This document shows positions 8,139 through 16,582 of a stretch of 29,922 nt of DNA, in pieces (the first letter of the stretch is position 1; each line of letters begins with the position of its first letter). This stretch comes from an uncultured Blautia sp. (lineage in GTDB: Bacteria > Bacillota > Clostridia > Lachnospirales > Lachnospiraceae). Under the pieces are notes generated by a model that saw only the letters and a list, made by a program, of their open reading frames with translations, ran no database searches and was not told where the DNA came from. The position numbers were made by a program, and so were the translations under genes. The stretch lies in the NCBI GenBank assembly GCA_934364795.1, contig CAKRMK010000038.1, positions 1 to 29,922 on the forward strand. The letters run 5' to 3'.

Positions 8139-8876
8139 ATGAAAAAAACTTTTAAACGGCTTCTGGCAGCCGTAATTGCCATGACCATGCTGCTTACAGC
8201 TGTCCCTGTATGGGCTGCTGCTAAAACACACACAAGCACAAGCGTTTTCATCAAAGCAGGAAAAAATATTTTTCAATGGACAACCAACGGAAAAGAATCC
8301 AAAAAAGGCACCCTCAGAACCCGTGAAGTGCAAAACGGCTGTATTTTCCTTCCCTGCGAAGGATATAAAGAAAGGAATATAAAGTCCTCTAATAAAAGCA
8401 CTTTATCCGCAGCCAAAGACATTGATGGCTTCCTGAAAGTCAGATTAAAAAAAGCAGCTACCACAACAATTTCTTACACTGCCATCAACCTGGATACAAA
8501 CAAGCGGGAAAAGTACAAAAACATCTGTAAGGTTTACAACTACACCAATCCACTTGCTTCTTTAAAAATCGGAAAAACAGATTATGCTTCCACATTTAAA
8601 AAATCTCCATTTTCTCCATTAAAGGATGGACAGGTTGCAAAAGGAAAGTTATCCGTAAAATTAAACAAAGGCTGGAAGCTGGTTACCATCAGGCAGGCAA
8701 CAGAAGGCAGTACCCTTCTCGCAAGCTTCTCCAACAAGTTTAAGACCCTGAAAAACAATTCTTATGCAACTACCAAAAAAGGAGTTATCGAAGTAATTGT
8801 TTATAACAGAGCACAGAAATATTATACAAGCGTTATTTTAGGCTGCTCACAGGAATCCAACATGATTTCAGGCTGA
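8139..8876 (+). CDS. Secreted protein of unknown function (intact paralog)
   Basis: A 245-residue protein with a clear signal peptide (MKKTFKRLLAAVIAMTMLLTAVPVWA) and a Lys-, Thr- and Ser-rich mature part. The start is set by ACAGGAG nine bases upstream; an earlier in-frame start has no ribosome site. It is a tandem duplicate of the preceding frameshifted gene: the signal peptides are almost identical, and the C-terminal regions share the pattern NPxxSxKIGKTxxAS, GKLSVxxxKGWKLVxIRQ and IEVIVYNxAQKYYTSVxLG. The family was not recognised; the sequence suggests an Ig-like beta-sandwich, but that is a guess from composition. No sorting signal, catalytic motif or partner gene is visible. A terminator follows 36 bp downstream. 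Confidence 0.85.
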   Translation: MKKTFKRLLAAVIAMTMLLTAVPVWAAAKTHTSTSVFIKAGKNIFQWTTNGKESKKGTLRTREVQNGCIFLPCEGYKERNIKSSNKSTLSAAKDIDGFLKVRLKKAATTTISYTAINLDTNKREKYKNICKVYNYTNPLASLKIGKTDYASTFKKSPFSPLKDGQVAKGKLSVKLNKGWKLVTIRQATEGSTLLASFSNKFKTLKNNSYATTKKGVIEVIVYNRAQKYYTSVILGCSQESNMISG

Positions 8877-8912
8877 TAGAAATATCTGCAATACTTTATA
8901 AATACTTCAAAA

Positions 8913-8960
8913 AAGTCCCAGGTTTGACATATCTTTTATAGTCAAGCCCGGGACTTCTTT
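8913..8960 (+). terminator. Intrinsic terminator after the secreted protein genes
   Basis: A 16-bp stem, AAGTCCCAGGTTTGAC against GTCAAGCCCGGGACTT with two G-T pairs, a 12-base loop and a following CTTT-rich tract. Confidence 0.85.
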
Positions 8961-9387
8961 CTTATCTACTTTCTTGTCTACTTTCTTATCCAGTTTCTTT
9001 TTCACCTGATATACACATGAAATATTCTTGTGCTCTGTGGTGTTCCCATAAGATGCCCGTCACACAATTTGTAAGTAATTTTTCCCTGATGAGGTCAACG
9101 AAGATAACCGTCACTGCCAACAATGAGCTTTAGCAGGGGGCCCTATTCCTCTTTATTAATTGTCCCAAAATTTGCCTGTAAAAAACTGGTACAATTTTTT
9201 TCTTTTTATGCAAAAATCTTTTTTTCCAAAATCTATTGAAAATTATTTTCATCTGTGATACTCTTTGTTTTAGTGTGTTTCTGCACGATACGAATGACCG
9301 TCATATACGTACATTCAACATATGACATTGTTACAATTTGCAGATATTTCCACGATTTTTTCGTAAATAGTGCAAATTACAACAGGA
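8961..9387. other. Intergenic region without a recognisable gene
   Basis: About 430 bp, AT-rich. It begins with three imperfect 12-bp units (TCTTATCTACTT type, 8960-8995). No open frame with a ribosome site and no RNA gene fold was recognised. The symporter promoter must lie in the last part, but no convincing -35/-10 pair was found. Confidence 0.5.
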
Positions 9388-9496
9388 TTTCGTAACTCAG
9401 GAGAGTCTCTTCAAAAAAATTAAATGGAAGAGCGCCGAAGGTGTACGCAGCATTTTTAATGCTGTCAATCTCTCAGGCAAAAGGATGGAGGAAAGA
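9388..9496 (+). promoter_or_regulatory. Glycine riboswitch (single aptamer)
   Basis: Carries the conserved glycine-aptamer cores in order: GGAGAG at 9400-9405, GCGCCGAAGG at 9432-9441 and CTCTCAGGCAAAAGGA at 9470-9485, with a GCAGCAT/ATGCTG stem between them. Only one aptamer is seen, not the usual tandem pair. The aptamer runs straight into the symporter's ribosome site: GGAGG at 9487-9491 overlaps what should be the 3' strand of the closing P1 helix, for which ACTCA at 9395-9399 can supply partners. This suggests control of translation, with glycine binding hiding the site (inference). Confidence 0.9.
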
Positions 9497-9500
9497 GAAC

Positions 9501-10910
9501 ATGTTTACACAAATCAACAACTTTATCACTTGGTTTGACGGAGTCGTTTGGGGACTTCCGCTTATCATTCTGATCCTGATCACAGGATTCCTTTTAACCG
9601 TTCGGTTAGGCTTTTTACAGGTAAGACATCTTGGAAAAGCACTGAAATTCATGGTACGAAATGAAGAAGGCGGCGAAGGCGAAGTTACAAGCTTTGGTGC
9701 ACTTTGTACTGCTTTGTCAGCTACCATCGGAACCGGCAATATCGTAGGTGTTGCTACTGCTATTGCAGCTGGTGGACCTGGAGCTTTGTTCTGGATGATC
9801 GTTGCAGCATTCTTCGGAATGGCTACCAAATATGCAGAGGGCCTTCTGGCAATCAAATACCGTACCATTGACAAGGACGGACACGTTCTTGGCGGACCTT
9901 TTTATTACATCGAAAATGGTATGGGAAAACAGTGGAGATGGCTTGCGAAGATTTTCGCATTTTTCGGAGCAGGCGTTGGTCTTTTCGGAATCGGTACTTT
10001 TACACAGGTAAACGGTATTGCTTCTGCAGTGAAGAACTTCTTTGATCCTGACACAGCTTACACTGTTTCCCTTTTTGGAAATACATATTCCTGGGCAACT
10101 GTAATTGCATGTCTGATCCTTACTTTATGTGTAGGACTTGTAGTACTTGGGGGAATCCAGCGTATAGCAAAGGTATCACAGGTTGTAGTACCTTTTATGG
10201 CTGTTTTATATGTGGTTCTTGCACTGATTATTGTGATCACAAATATTACAGCTGTTCCTGGTGCAATTGTTACCATCGTAAAAACTGCATTTAGCGGCAG
10301 TGCTCTTGCAGGTGGTGCTATGGGAACCATGATTATTGCAATGCAAAAAGGTATTGCCCGTGGTATCTTCTCCAATGAATCCGGACTTGGAAGTGCTCCA
10401 ATTGCAGCTGCTGCTGCACAGACAAAAGAACCTGTACGCCAGGGTCTTGTATCTATGACCGGTACTTTTATTGATACCATTGTAATCTGTACTATGACAG
10501 GTCTTTCCATTGTCATTACAGAAACCTGGAACACAGGTCTTGAAGGCGTTGCCATTACAACAGCAGCATTCCAGAAAGGGCTTCCATTCCCTTCACAGTT
10601 TGCTTCTTTTGCACTTATGCTGTGCCTGGTATTCTTTGCATTTACTACAATCCTTGGATGGGATTACTACGGCGAGCGTTGCCTGGAATACCTGTTTAAC
10701 CGCAATATGACAGCTGTAAAAACATACCGCTGGTTATACATTCTCTGCGTATTTATCGGACCTTATATGACAGTTGCAGCTGTATGGAACATTGCAGATA
10801 TCTTTAATGCCCTGATGGCATTTCCGAACCTGATCGCACTTCTTGCTTTAAGTGGTGTGGTGGTAAGGGAAACAAAGGATTTCTTTAAGAGACATAAAAA
10901 TTACGAATAG
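9501..10910 (+). CDS. AGCS family alanine/glycine:cation symporter
   Basis: A 469-residue sodium- or proton-coupled amino-acid carrier with about 10-11 membrane helices, of normal family length. Seen: TALSATIGTGNIVGVATA around residues 69-87 and the family signature GGPGALFWMIVAAFFGMATK at about 91-110, and SNESGLGSAPIAAAAA in the middle region. The start at 9501 follows GGAGG by nine bases; a longer in-frame reading would begin inside the riboswitch and is rejected. The upstream glycine riboswitch indicates that glycine, and perhaps alanine, is the transported amino acid. The gene is monocistronic, ending in a terminator shared with the convergent phoU. Confidence 0.93.
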   Translation: MFTQINNFITWFDGVVWGLPLIILILITGFLLTVRLGFLQVRHLGKALKFMVRNEEGGEGEVTSFGALCTALSATIGTGNIVGVATAIAAGGPGALFWMIVAAFFGMATKYAEGLLAIKYRTIDKDGHVLGGPFYYIENGMGKQWRWLAKIFAFFGAGVGLFGIGTFTQVNGIASAVKNFFDPDTAYTVSLFGNTYSWATVIACLILTLCVGLVVLGGIQRIAKVSQVVVPFMAVLYVVLALIIVITNITAVPGAIVTIVKTAFSGSALAGGAMGTMIIAMQKGIARGIFSNESGLGSAPIAAAAAQTKEPVRQGLVSMTGTFIDTIVICTMTGLSIVITETWNTGLEGVAITTAAFQKGLPFPSQFASFALMLCLVFFAFTTILGWDYYGERCLEYLFNRNMTAVKTYRWLYILCVFIGPYMTVAAVWNIADIFNALMAFPNLIALLALSGVVVRETKDFFKRHKNYE

Positions 10911-10925
10911 AGCTGAAAAAGAATA

Positions 10926-10967
10926 AAAGCTCCTGACAGAATGCTTTTAGCAACTGCCAGGAGCTTT
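10926..10967. terminator. Bidirectional terminator between the symporter and phoU
   Basis: Stem AAAGCTCCTGaCAG against CTGcCAGGAGCTTT with a 14-base loop. T-rich tracts follow on both strands, stronger on the minus strand. Confidence 0.8.
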
Positions 10968-10978
10968 CGATTTATCTA

Positions 10979-11659
10979 CTATAATGATTTCGGATTGAAC
11001 AGATCACTGACACTGTCACCGTTTCTGTGGATTCCATCTACAGAAAACTCTGCCCACTCACCAATATTCGTAGCATGATCCCCAATTCTTTCATAGTATT
11101 TGGAAATCATAAGAAGGTCAAGCACTTCATCACTTGAATACCCCATCCGGTTCATATCCAGAGCTTTTCTTACCTGGTTAAAAAGATTATCCAGTATATC
11201 ATCACTGTCGATTACCTTTTTTGCAAGATCACTTTTGCCTTCTACATAGGCTGTCACACTGTCATTTACCATATGCATTGCGTGGTCTGCCATCTCCTGA
11301 AGAGGGATTGCAGTTACCGGCACATGTACACTTCCTGTAAGCATGATCTCTGCAATATCGGTTGCCTGATCACCGATTCTCTCCATGTCTGTTACCATCT
11401 TAAGGGCTGCTGAAATCTTGCGAAGATCTGCTCCTACAGGCTGCTGTTTCAGAAGAAGCTGCATGCAAAGAGCCTCAATATTATGCTCTTTATCATCAAT
11501 TTCTTTTTCAATTTTTCCAATTTCCTTTGATGCTGTTTCACGGATTTCCACGCTGGCCAGAAGCTGACAGGTTTTCATGATGGCCTGTCCGCAAAGATTT
11601 CCCATTTCCAGAATTTCATCGGAAAGTCTGGAAAGTTTTGCGTTATACAAATCTCTCAT
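10979..11659 (-). CDS. phoU: Phosphate transport system regulator PhoU
   Basis: A 226-residue PhoU made of two three-helix bundles. Each carries the metal-binding (E/D)xxxD motif: VTDMERIGDQATDIAE at about 89-104 and YYERIGDHATNIGEWAEF at about 188-205. PhoU links PstB activity to the PhoR/PhoP signalling pair and prevents excess phosphate uptake. The start at 11659 (MRDLYNAKL) is chosen because GGGAGG lies just ahead inside the end of pstB, and residues from there match the family start; a longer in-frame reading is unsupported. The gap to the pstB stop is one base, so the two are translationally coupled. Last gene of the pst operon. Confidence 0.95.
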   Translation of the reverse strand: MRDLYNAKLSRLSDEILEMGNLCGQAIMKTCQLLASVEIRETASKEIGKIEKEIDDKEHNIEALCMQLLLKQQPVGADLRKISAALKMVTDMERIGDQATDIAEIMLTGSVHVPVTAIPLQEMADHAMHMVNDSVTAYVEGKSDLAKKVIDSDDILDNLFNQVRKALDMNRMGYSSDEVLDLLMISKYYERIGDHATNIGEWAEFSVDGIHRNGDSVSDLFNPKSL

Positions 11660-11660
11660 A

Positions 11661-12410
11661 TTAACCGAACCTCCCTGTAATATACTCTTCTGTTTTCTTA
11701 TTCTGCGGTCTTGAAAACAGTTCTGTAGTATCATTATATTCAATGATCTCACCCAGCAGGAAGAAAGCAGTTTTATCGGAAATACGTGCTGCCTGCTGCA
11801 TATTATGGGTTACGATCACGATCGTATAACGGTCTTTTAATTCCAGTGCAAGGTCCTCAATATGTGAGGTTGAAATAGGGTCAAGGGCAGAAGTAGGTTC
11901 ATCCATCAGAAGGACCTCCGGCTCTACTGCAAGGGCTCTTGCAATGCAAAGTCTCTGCTGCTGTCCACCGGACATGCCAAGAGCACTTTTTTTCAGACGA
12001 TCCTTTACTTCATCCCAGATAGAAGCATTGCGAAGTGCTCTCTCCACAATGTCATCCAGTTTTTCTTTGGAATGAATGCCATGAGTACGAGGTCCATAGG
12101 CAATATTATCATAAATACTCATTGGAAATGGATTAGGTTTCTGAAATACCATTCCCACACGTTTTCTAAGAAGATTTACATCAATATCACCGTAAATATC
12201 CTCCCCGTCAAGGCGGATATCTCCTGTGATCTTACAGCCCTCCACCAGGTCATTCATACGGTTTAAGGACTTTAACAAAGTGGATTTTCCACAGCCACTT
12301 GGTCCAATGAAAGCGGTAATTTTCTTTTCCGGAATTTCCAGATTTATATTCTTTAATGCATGGAACTGCCCGTAGTACAGATCCATGTTTTTCACATCAA
12401 TTTTTCCCAT
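11661..12410 (-). CDS. pstB: Phosphate ABC transporter ATP-binding protein PstB
   Basis: A 249-residue ABC ATPase that energises phosphate import through PstC/PstA. Walker A is GPSGCGKST near residue 36, with KSLNRMNDL directly after it as in PstB proteins. The signature is [17 protein letters not shown], Walker B is [13 protein letters not shown], and the switch His is in [11 protein letters not shown]. Length and motif set are typical of PstB rather than other ABC ATPases. AAAGGA precedes the start. It lies 121 bp after pstA, a rather wide gap for this operon, in which no gene is visible, and is directly coupled to phoU. Confidence 0.97.
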   Translation of the reverse strand: MGKIDVKNMDLYYGQFHALKNINLEIPEKKITAFIGPSGCGKSTLLKSLNRMNDLVEGCKITGDIRLDGEDIYGDIDVNLLRKRVGMVFQKPNPFPMSIYDNIAYGPRTHGIHSKEKLDDIVERALRNASIWDEVKDRLKKSALGMSGGQQQRLCIARALAVEPEVLLMDEPTSALDPISTSHIEDLALELKDRYTIVIVTHNMQQAARISDKTAFFLLGEIIEYNDTTELFSRPQNKKTEEYITGRFG

Positions 12411-12531
12411 ATTTTCCTTTGAAAAGCTCCGTTTTACGGCTGCCTTTCTTTTGCCTTTCTTGATTCTTGATAGTCACATTCATCCTTATATTGCCCGCAC
12501 AAAAGCGTCACAGCGCGCTGCAACAGCTGAA

Positions 12532-13389
12532 TCATTCACCGCCTGCAGCCTTATTTAACCGCTTTGCACATACGCCTGATATCCAGTTCAGTATCAGAAC
12601 AAATACCAACAGGATAACCGCAGTTGCATATGCCTGATCCATATAAAGACCTTCACTTGAAAGTACATACATGTGAACTGCAAGAGTTCGTCCGGAGCCC
12701 ATAAGACTGGATGGAACTTTTGCAACTGATCCTGCAGTATAAATAAGTGCAGCTGTCTCACCTACAATACGGCCTGTTGCCAGTACCACACCGGAAAGGA
12801 TTCCCGGGATCGCACTTGGAAGAACTACCTTAAAAACGGTTCGAAGTTTTCCTGCGCCAAGGCCAAGGGAAGCCTCTCTGTAGGCATCCGAAACGCCCAG
12901 AAGTGCTTCCTCTGTGGTGCGGATGATAAGAGGCAGAATCATGATCACCAATGTCATGGAACCAGCCAAAAGGGAATATCCCCAATGAAGTGCCGTACTG
13001 AAAAACAGAAGTCCAAACAAACCATAAATAATAGATGGTATTCCCTGAAGTGTCTCTGTTGTAATACGAATCACTTTTACAAGTTTGCTGCCTTTTTTTG
13101 CATATTCAACCAGATAAATTGCTGCAAAAATACCAAATGGTACAGCGATTACCAGAGATAATAATGTAATGATCAGTGTATTGATCAGCGCCGGCATCAG
13201 GGATGCATTCTCTGAATTATATTCCAATGCAAACAGATCCGGTTTCAGATTTCCCACGCCTTTTATCAGAATAAAGCCTACCAGAAACGCCATAACTGCC
13301 ACTGTTACTATGGCAGAAAACCACACCAGAAGCCGTAAAATGGCAGAGCCGGGATGGTTTTTCCAGTAAGACATTTTGCTTTTACTCAT
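12532..13389 (-). CDS. pstA: Phosphate ABC transporter permease PstA
   Basis: A 285-residue inner permease subunit with about six membrane helices. It pairs with PstC to form the phosphate channel. Seen: the long periplasm-facing segment after the first helix, the EAA-type loop around EALLGVSDAYREASLGLGAGKLRTVFKV (read in two parts) that contacts PstB, and the family ending with a final helix. AGGAGAG precedes the start, which overlaps the end of pstC by eight bases, so translation is coupled. Confidence 0.96.
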   Translation of the reverse strand: MSKSKMSYWKNHPGSAILRLLVWFSAIVTVAVMAFLVGFILIKGVGNLKPDLFALEYNSENASLMPALINTLIITLLSLVIAVPFGIFAAIYLVEYAKKGSKLVKVIRITTETLQGIPSIIYGLFGLLFFSTALHWGYSLLAGSMTLVIMILPLIIRTTEEALLGVSDAYREASLGLGAGKLRTVFKVVLPSAIPGILSGVVLATGRIVGETAALIYTAGSVAKVPSSLMGSGRTLAVHMYVLSSEGLYMDQAYATAVILLVFVLILNWISGVCAKRLNKAAGGE

Positions 13390-14236
13390 CTTCTGCTCTC
13401 CTTTTCAGGGCTGATACACAAAGGTTGATGATCAGGATAAACACAAAGAGTACCACGCCTGTTGCGATCAGTGCTTCTCTGTGAAGATCTGTTGCATAGC
13501 CCATTTCAATTACAATATTTGCAGTCATGGTACGAAGTCCTTTGAACAGTCCCTGGGGCATCCAGGTCTGGTTTCCGGCTACCATGATCACTGCCATTGT
13601 TTCTCCGATAGCGCGTCCGATTCCAAGAACCACACCAGCCAAAACTCCTGATTTTGCTGCAGGAAATACAGTTCCAAACACACTTTTTTCATGAGTTGCG
13701 CCAAGAGCCAGCGCACCTTCATAGTAGCTTGTGGGAACACTTTTTAATGCCGGTTCTGCTACTCCTGTCACGGTTGGAAGAATCATAATTCCAAGAAGAA
13801 GGGAAGCGGTAAACATGGTGCTTCCATCATGTCCTATAATCTGTCTGAGAAGTGGAACAAACACTGTCAGTCCAAAAAATCCATACACAACAGACGGGAT
13901 TCCGGCAAGCAGATTTACCATTGCTTTTAATGGTCCATACAGCTTTTTCGGACAGTAAAATGCAAGAAAGATTGCAAGAAGAAGGGCTGTTGGAACACCA
14001 ATTACAATTGCCCCTGCTGTCACATAAATGCTTCCTACAATAAACGGAAAGATTCCGTAAAGTCCATTGGATGGTTTCCATTTCATACCAAACAGGAAGT
14101 CAGGCAGGCCGATTTTTGCCATTGCCGGAATTCCGTTTGCAAAAAGGAATATACAGATTAATGCAACGGCCAGCACCGAAGTGCAGGCCGCTACAAGGAA
14201 CACGATTTTCATTACCTTTTCATTGATTGATTTCAT
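13382..14236 (-). CDS. pstC: Phosphate ABC transporter permease PstC
   Basis: A 284-residue permease, partner of PstA in the high-affinity phosphate importer. Characteristic PstC features are the FLFGMKWKPSNGLYGIFPFIVGS region after the first helix (given here as family hallmark, about residues 46-70), the GIPSVVYGFFGLTVF segment, and the EAA loop near ALKSVPTSYYEGALALGATH. AAAAGGA precedes the start. It follows pstS by 53 bp with no terminator seen, so pstS, pstC, pstA, pstB and phoU form one operon. Confidence 0.96.
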   Translation of the reverse strand: MKSINEKVMKIVFLVAACTSVLAVALICIFLFANGIPAMAKIGLPDFLFGMKWKPSNGLYGIFPFIVGSIYVTAGAIVIGVPTALLLAIFLAFYCPKKLYGPLKAMVNLLAGIPSVVYGFFGLTVFVPLLRQIIGHDGSTMFTASLLLGIMILPTVTGVAEPALKSVPTSYYEGALALGATHEKSVFGTVFPAAKSGVLAGVVLGIGRAIGETMAVIMVAGNQTWMPQGLFKGLRTMTANIVIEMGYATDLHREALIATGVVLFVFILIINLCVSALKRRAEDE

Positions 14237-14289
14237 AAAGTCCGTTCCTTTTGATTACTTCTAATTAATAATTACTTCTAAACTTTGTT

Positions 14290-15153
14290 TTATTTCGCAA
14301 GTTCTTCCCAGGTTGTGATGTTTCCTGTGTAAACATCTTTTACCTGCTCACTTGTAAGTTCATCTACACCACTATCGTTGTTTACGATAACTGCGATTCC
14401 GTCTTTTGCGATTACGGTTGCGGTAAGACCAGCTTCAAGTTCGCTGTCTTTTAAGTCACGGGATGCCATACCGATATCGCAAAGTCCGTCAATTGCAGAT
14501 GTCATACCTGTTGTGGAATCGCTCTGCTGAACCTCGATATCTACTTTGTCATTTACTGCATTGTAGCTTTCTGCAAGTTTCTCCATTACCGGTGTTACAG
14601 AAGAAGAACCAGCTACTACAACTTTTCCTTCTACGTCAGCAGCTTCATATGCAGGTTTGTCACCAACTGCAATGTAGCCGTTTTCTTCGATAACAGCTTG
14701 TCCGTCAGCGCTCATGATGTAGTTGATGAAATCCTGTGCAGCTTCGCTTACATCATCTTTTGTTGCAATGTTGAATGGACGAACTACTTTGTAATCTCCG
14801 GATTCAATATTTTCTGCGGTAGCTTCTGCTCCGTCGATCTTTACAGCTGTAACACTGTCATCCAGGGAGCCAAGGGAAACATATCCGATTGCATTTTCAT
14901 CCTGTGCAACTGTGCTTAACATAACGGATGTGCTGTTTGTGATCTTTGCTGCCTCTGTTGTATTGTCTACTTTATTTCCATCTGCATCTTTTTCTTCAAT
15001 TCCAAATAATTCAATAAATGCGCCTCTTGTACCGGAACCATCTTCTCTGGAGCAGATTGTAATATCTCCGGATGCTGCTGCCATAACTGTTGTACCCATT
15101 GTTGCTGCTCCTAATAATGCCGCCATTGCTACTGCTAAAACTTTTTTCTTCAT
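14290..15153 (-). CDS. pstS: Phosphate-binding protein PstS with swapped halves (circular permutation), non-lipoprotein signal
   Basis: A 287-residue secreted phosphate-binding protein, first gene of the pst operon. Residues 1-25 are a signal peptide ending TTVMA, with no lipobox cysteine. In ordinary PstS, the segment with GSxSVTPxMEKLAE comes first and the SREDGSGTRGAF segment follows the TGxIxxWxEL segment. Here the order is reversed. Residues 29-163 are the usual second half (ICSREDGSGTRGAF, ITNSTSV, AIGYVSLGSL, ADGQAVIEENGY). Residues 177-287 are the usual first half (VVVAGSSSVTPVMEKLAE, CDIGMASRDLKDSE, YTGNITTWEEL). All phosphate-contacting motifs are present, so binding is likely kept. 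The start has AAAAGGAG upstream. Regulated by phosphate, judging from the repeat at 15232-15271. Confidence 0.9.
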   Translation of the reverse strand: MKKKVLAVAMAALLGAATMGTTVMAAASGDITICSREDGSGTRGAFIELFGIEEKDADGNKVDNTTEAAKITNSTSVMLSTVAQDENAIGYVSLGSLDDSVTAVKIDGAEATAENIESGDYKVVRPFNIATKDDVSEAAQDFINYIMSADGQAVIEENGYIAVGDKPAYEAADVEGKVVVAGSSSVTPVMEKLAESYNAVNDKVDIEVQQSDSTTGMTSAIDGLCDIGMASRDLKDSELEAGLTATVIAKDGIAVIVNNDSGVDELTSEQVKDVYTGNITTWEELAK

Positions 15154-15216
15154 AATTTATTTTCTCCTTTTCTTCGCGGTCTTTATCTTTTTCTCTCTCT
15201 CGCGATTACATTGTGT

Positions 15217-15271
15217 ATCTTACTGTGAGGATGTAAAAAACACTATCACGCAAAAGTAAAATAAATGTAAA
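15217..15271 (-). promoter_or_regulatory. pst operon promoter with PhoP-box-like repeats
   Basis: On the minus strand TTTACA (15266-15271) and TTTACT (15255-15260) are spaced 11 bp apart, and a further TTTACA (15232-15237) follows one helical turn later within a base. A -10-like TAAGAT lies at 15217-15222. Known: PhoP of Firmicutes binds TTxACA hexamers repeated every 11 bp around -20 to -60. The outer repeat overlaps the terminator of the upstream operon. Confidence 0.65.
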
Positions 15272-15304
15272 AAAACAGACCCCTTATGAGATCTGTTTTT
15301 TACA
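15266..15304 (-). terminator. Terminator at the end of the dpp-hydrolase operon
   Basis: On the minus strand GTAAAAAACAGA pairs with TCTGTTTTTTTAC around a GC-containing loop, ending in a run of seven T. It closes the operon that starts with the binding protein near 24.3 kb and overlaps the PhoP-box region of pstS. Confidence 0.75.
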
Positions 15305-15317
15305 ATTAATAAAGTAT

Positions 15318-16571
15318 TTACTTATTCATTTTTTCAAGCAGACCGAGAGTTTCCCTTAAAAGAATTTCCGCTGCGCCTTTTCCAAAGGGAGAATTCATGG
15401 CTTCATAAGTAGAACGGTCGTAAGAATCCTTTTCTGCCATATATTTACTGCTTCCGTTTACCATGGTACAAACCAGAGTATGGGCGTATGGGGACAGTGT
15501 TTTAAGAGCAACACCGCTTCCACAGTTTAATTCCGGTCTGATTCCAACCAGAGCAAGATTTCCAATACTGATTACCTCAACGGAAGTTTTCCTGTCCTGA
15601 GTGTTCCTGTATAAAGGTACTTTCTCTGGATGAAGATTCTTTAGCTGTGGTTCCATTTCTTTTCCTGGAACAAAAAACTCCAGATTTCCAAATTCAAAAT
15701 TTTCATTTTTTTCTTCACATGAAATGTCCCTGGCAGTCTGACACACGGTTTCTCCAAGACTGATTCCTAACTTCTCACAGATTCCGAAGCCTTCTTCCCT
15801 GCGGTCAGTGCGAATCCTCTCTCCCCTTACAAAAGTCTCATTTACCGCTTTTTCCACAGGAACCTGATCTCCGGAAGCACCGATCAGAAACAGTGCCACC
15901 AGATCTGGATCTCCCATATTTTTTTCCACATAATCACAGGCAATTCCTGCAACGTCAGGAGTAACAGCCTTTCCACCTGCGCTTAACATTGATCCATCCA
16001 GCACAGAGGACTGAATGGCATAATGGAAAATCACAGCCAGAGGACTTCCGTCTTCTTTTTCAATTCTTATGGTATCCACCTGATGATCCGTAAGCCCTGG
16101 TCCCCTTGTTCCTACCCACCAGCCATCTTCCAGCCTGATATCCCGGTTGCAGTTTACAAGACTGTATCCGGTTCCCATACCTGTTTTGGCAGGACCAAGC
16201 CTTGAAAATGCAATTTTCGTTGCCTCCAGGGAAGCCTTCAAAAGCTCTTCCCGGAATTTTCCTTTCTGTTCAATCTTTTTTCTGTCTTTTAATACAGAAT
16301 CCGGCCAGAAATGAGGCGTTGAAAAAGTATGTGTCACGCACACCCATATATGGGATTCTTCCACCTGAAATGTTTTGGCGATCTGTTTTCTGATTTCCTG
16401 TACCTCTTCATCGGGTACAGAGGTAAGCTCAAGAGACAGAAGTACCACAAAAGAGCCGCACTCCAGTACCACAGCCCGTGCATTTAAGGTTCTATGTACA
16501 ACGACAAAATCTTCGATTTCCAGATATTCCTCCGGTAGTGTAATTTCTGATTTTCCTGCACCAGCCTTCAT
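15318..16571 (-). CDS. Neutral/alkaline ceramidase-like N-terminal domain hydrolase
   Basis: A 417-residue protein resembling the N-terminal catalytic domain of neutral ceramidases (Ceramidase_alk family), zinc amidases that split N-acyl bonds. Seen: VVVHRTLNARAVVLECG then a LLSLELTSVP strand, WVCVTHTFSTPHFWPDS at about 77-92 where ceramidases have THTHSGPGG, and LFLIGASGDQVPVE corresponding to the family NAGDVSPN loop. The first His of the HTH pair (His81) is kept; the second is Phe83. It lacks a signal peptide and the C-terminal Ig-like domain of true ceramidases, so it is cytoplasmic and likely acts on a small imported amide or ester rather than ceramide (inference). AGGAGG precedes the start; it follows the SDR by 11 bp and ends the operon. 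Confidence 0.65.
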   Translation of the reverse strand: MKAGAGKSEITLPEEYLEIEDFVVVHRTLNARAVVLECGSFVVLLSLELTSVPDEEVQEIRKQIAKTFQVEESHIWVCVTHTFSTPHFWPDSVLKDRKKIEQKGKFREELLKASLEATKIAFSRLGPAKTGMGTGYSLVNCNRDIRLEDGWWVGTRGPGLTDHQVDTIRIEKEDGSPLAVIFHYAIQSSVLDGSMLSAGGKAVTPDVAGIACDYVEKNMGDPDLVALFLIGASGDQVPVEKAVNETFVRGERIRTDRREEGFGICEKLGISLGETVCQTARDISCEEKNENFEFGNLEFFVPGKEMEPQLKNLHPEKVPLYRNTQDRKTSVEVISIGNLALVGIRPELNCGSGVALKTLSPYAHTLVCTMVNGSSKYMAEKDSYDRSTYEAMNSPFGKGAAEILLRETLGLLEKMNK

Positions 16572-16582
16572 ACGTCTACCTC

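Noticed and set aside
8960..8995. Functional 12-bp repeat after the secreted genes
   Set aside because: Three imperfect pyrimidine-rich units just behind a terminator; likely simple-sequence drift.
9441..9500. Upstream in-frame extension of the symporter
   Set aside because: It would start inside the conserved core of the glycine riboswitch and has no ribosome site; GGAGG supports the ATG at 9501.
12411..12531. Small gene or regulatory RNA between pstA and pstB
   Set aside because: Only a 10-bp palindrome (CAGCGCGCTG at 12511-12520) stands out; no frame with a ribosome site and no clear fold.
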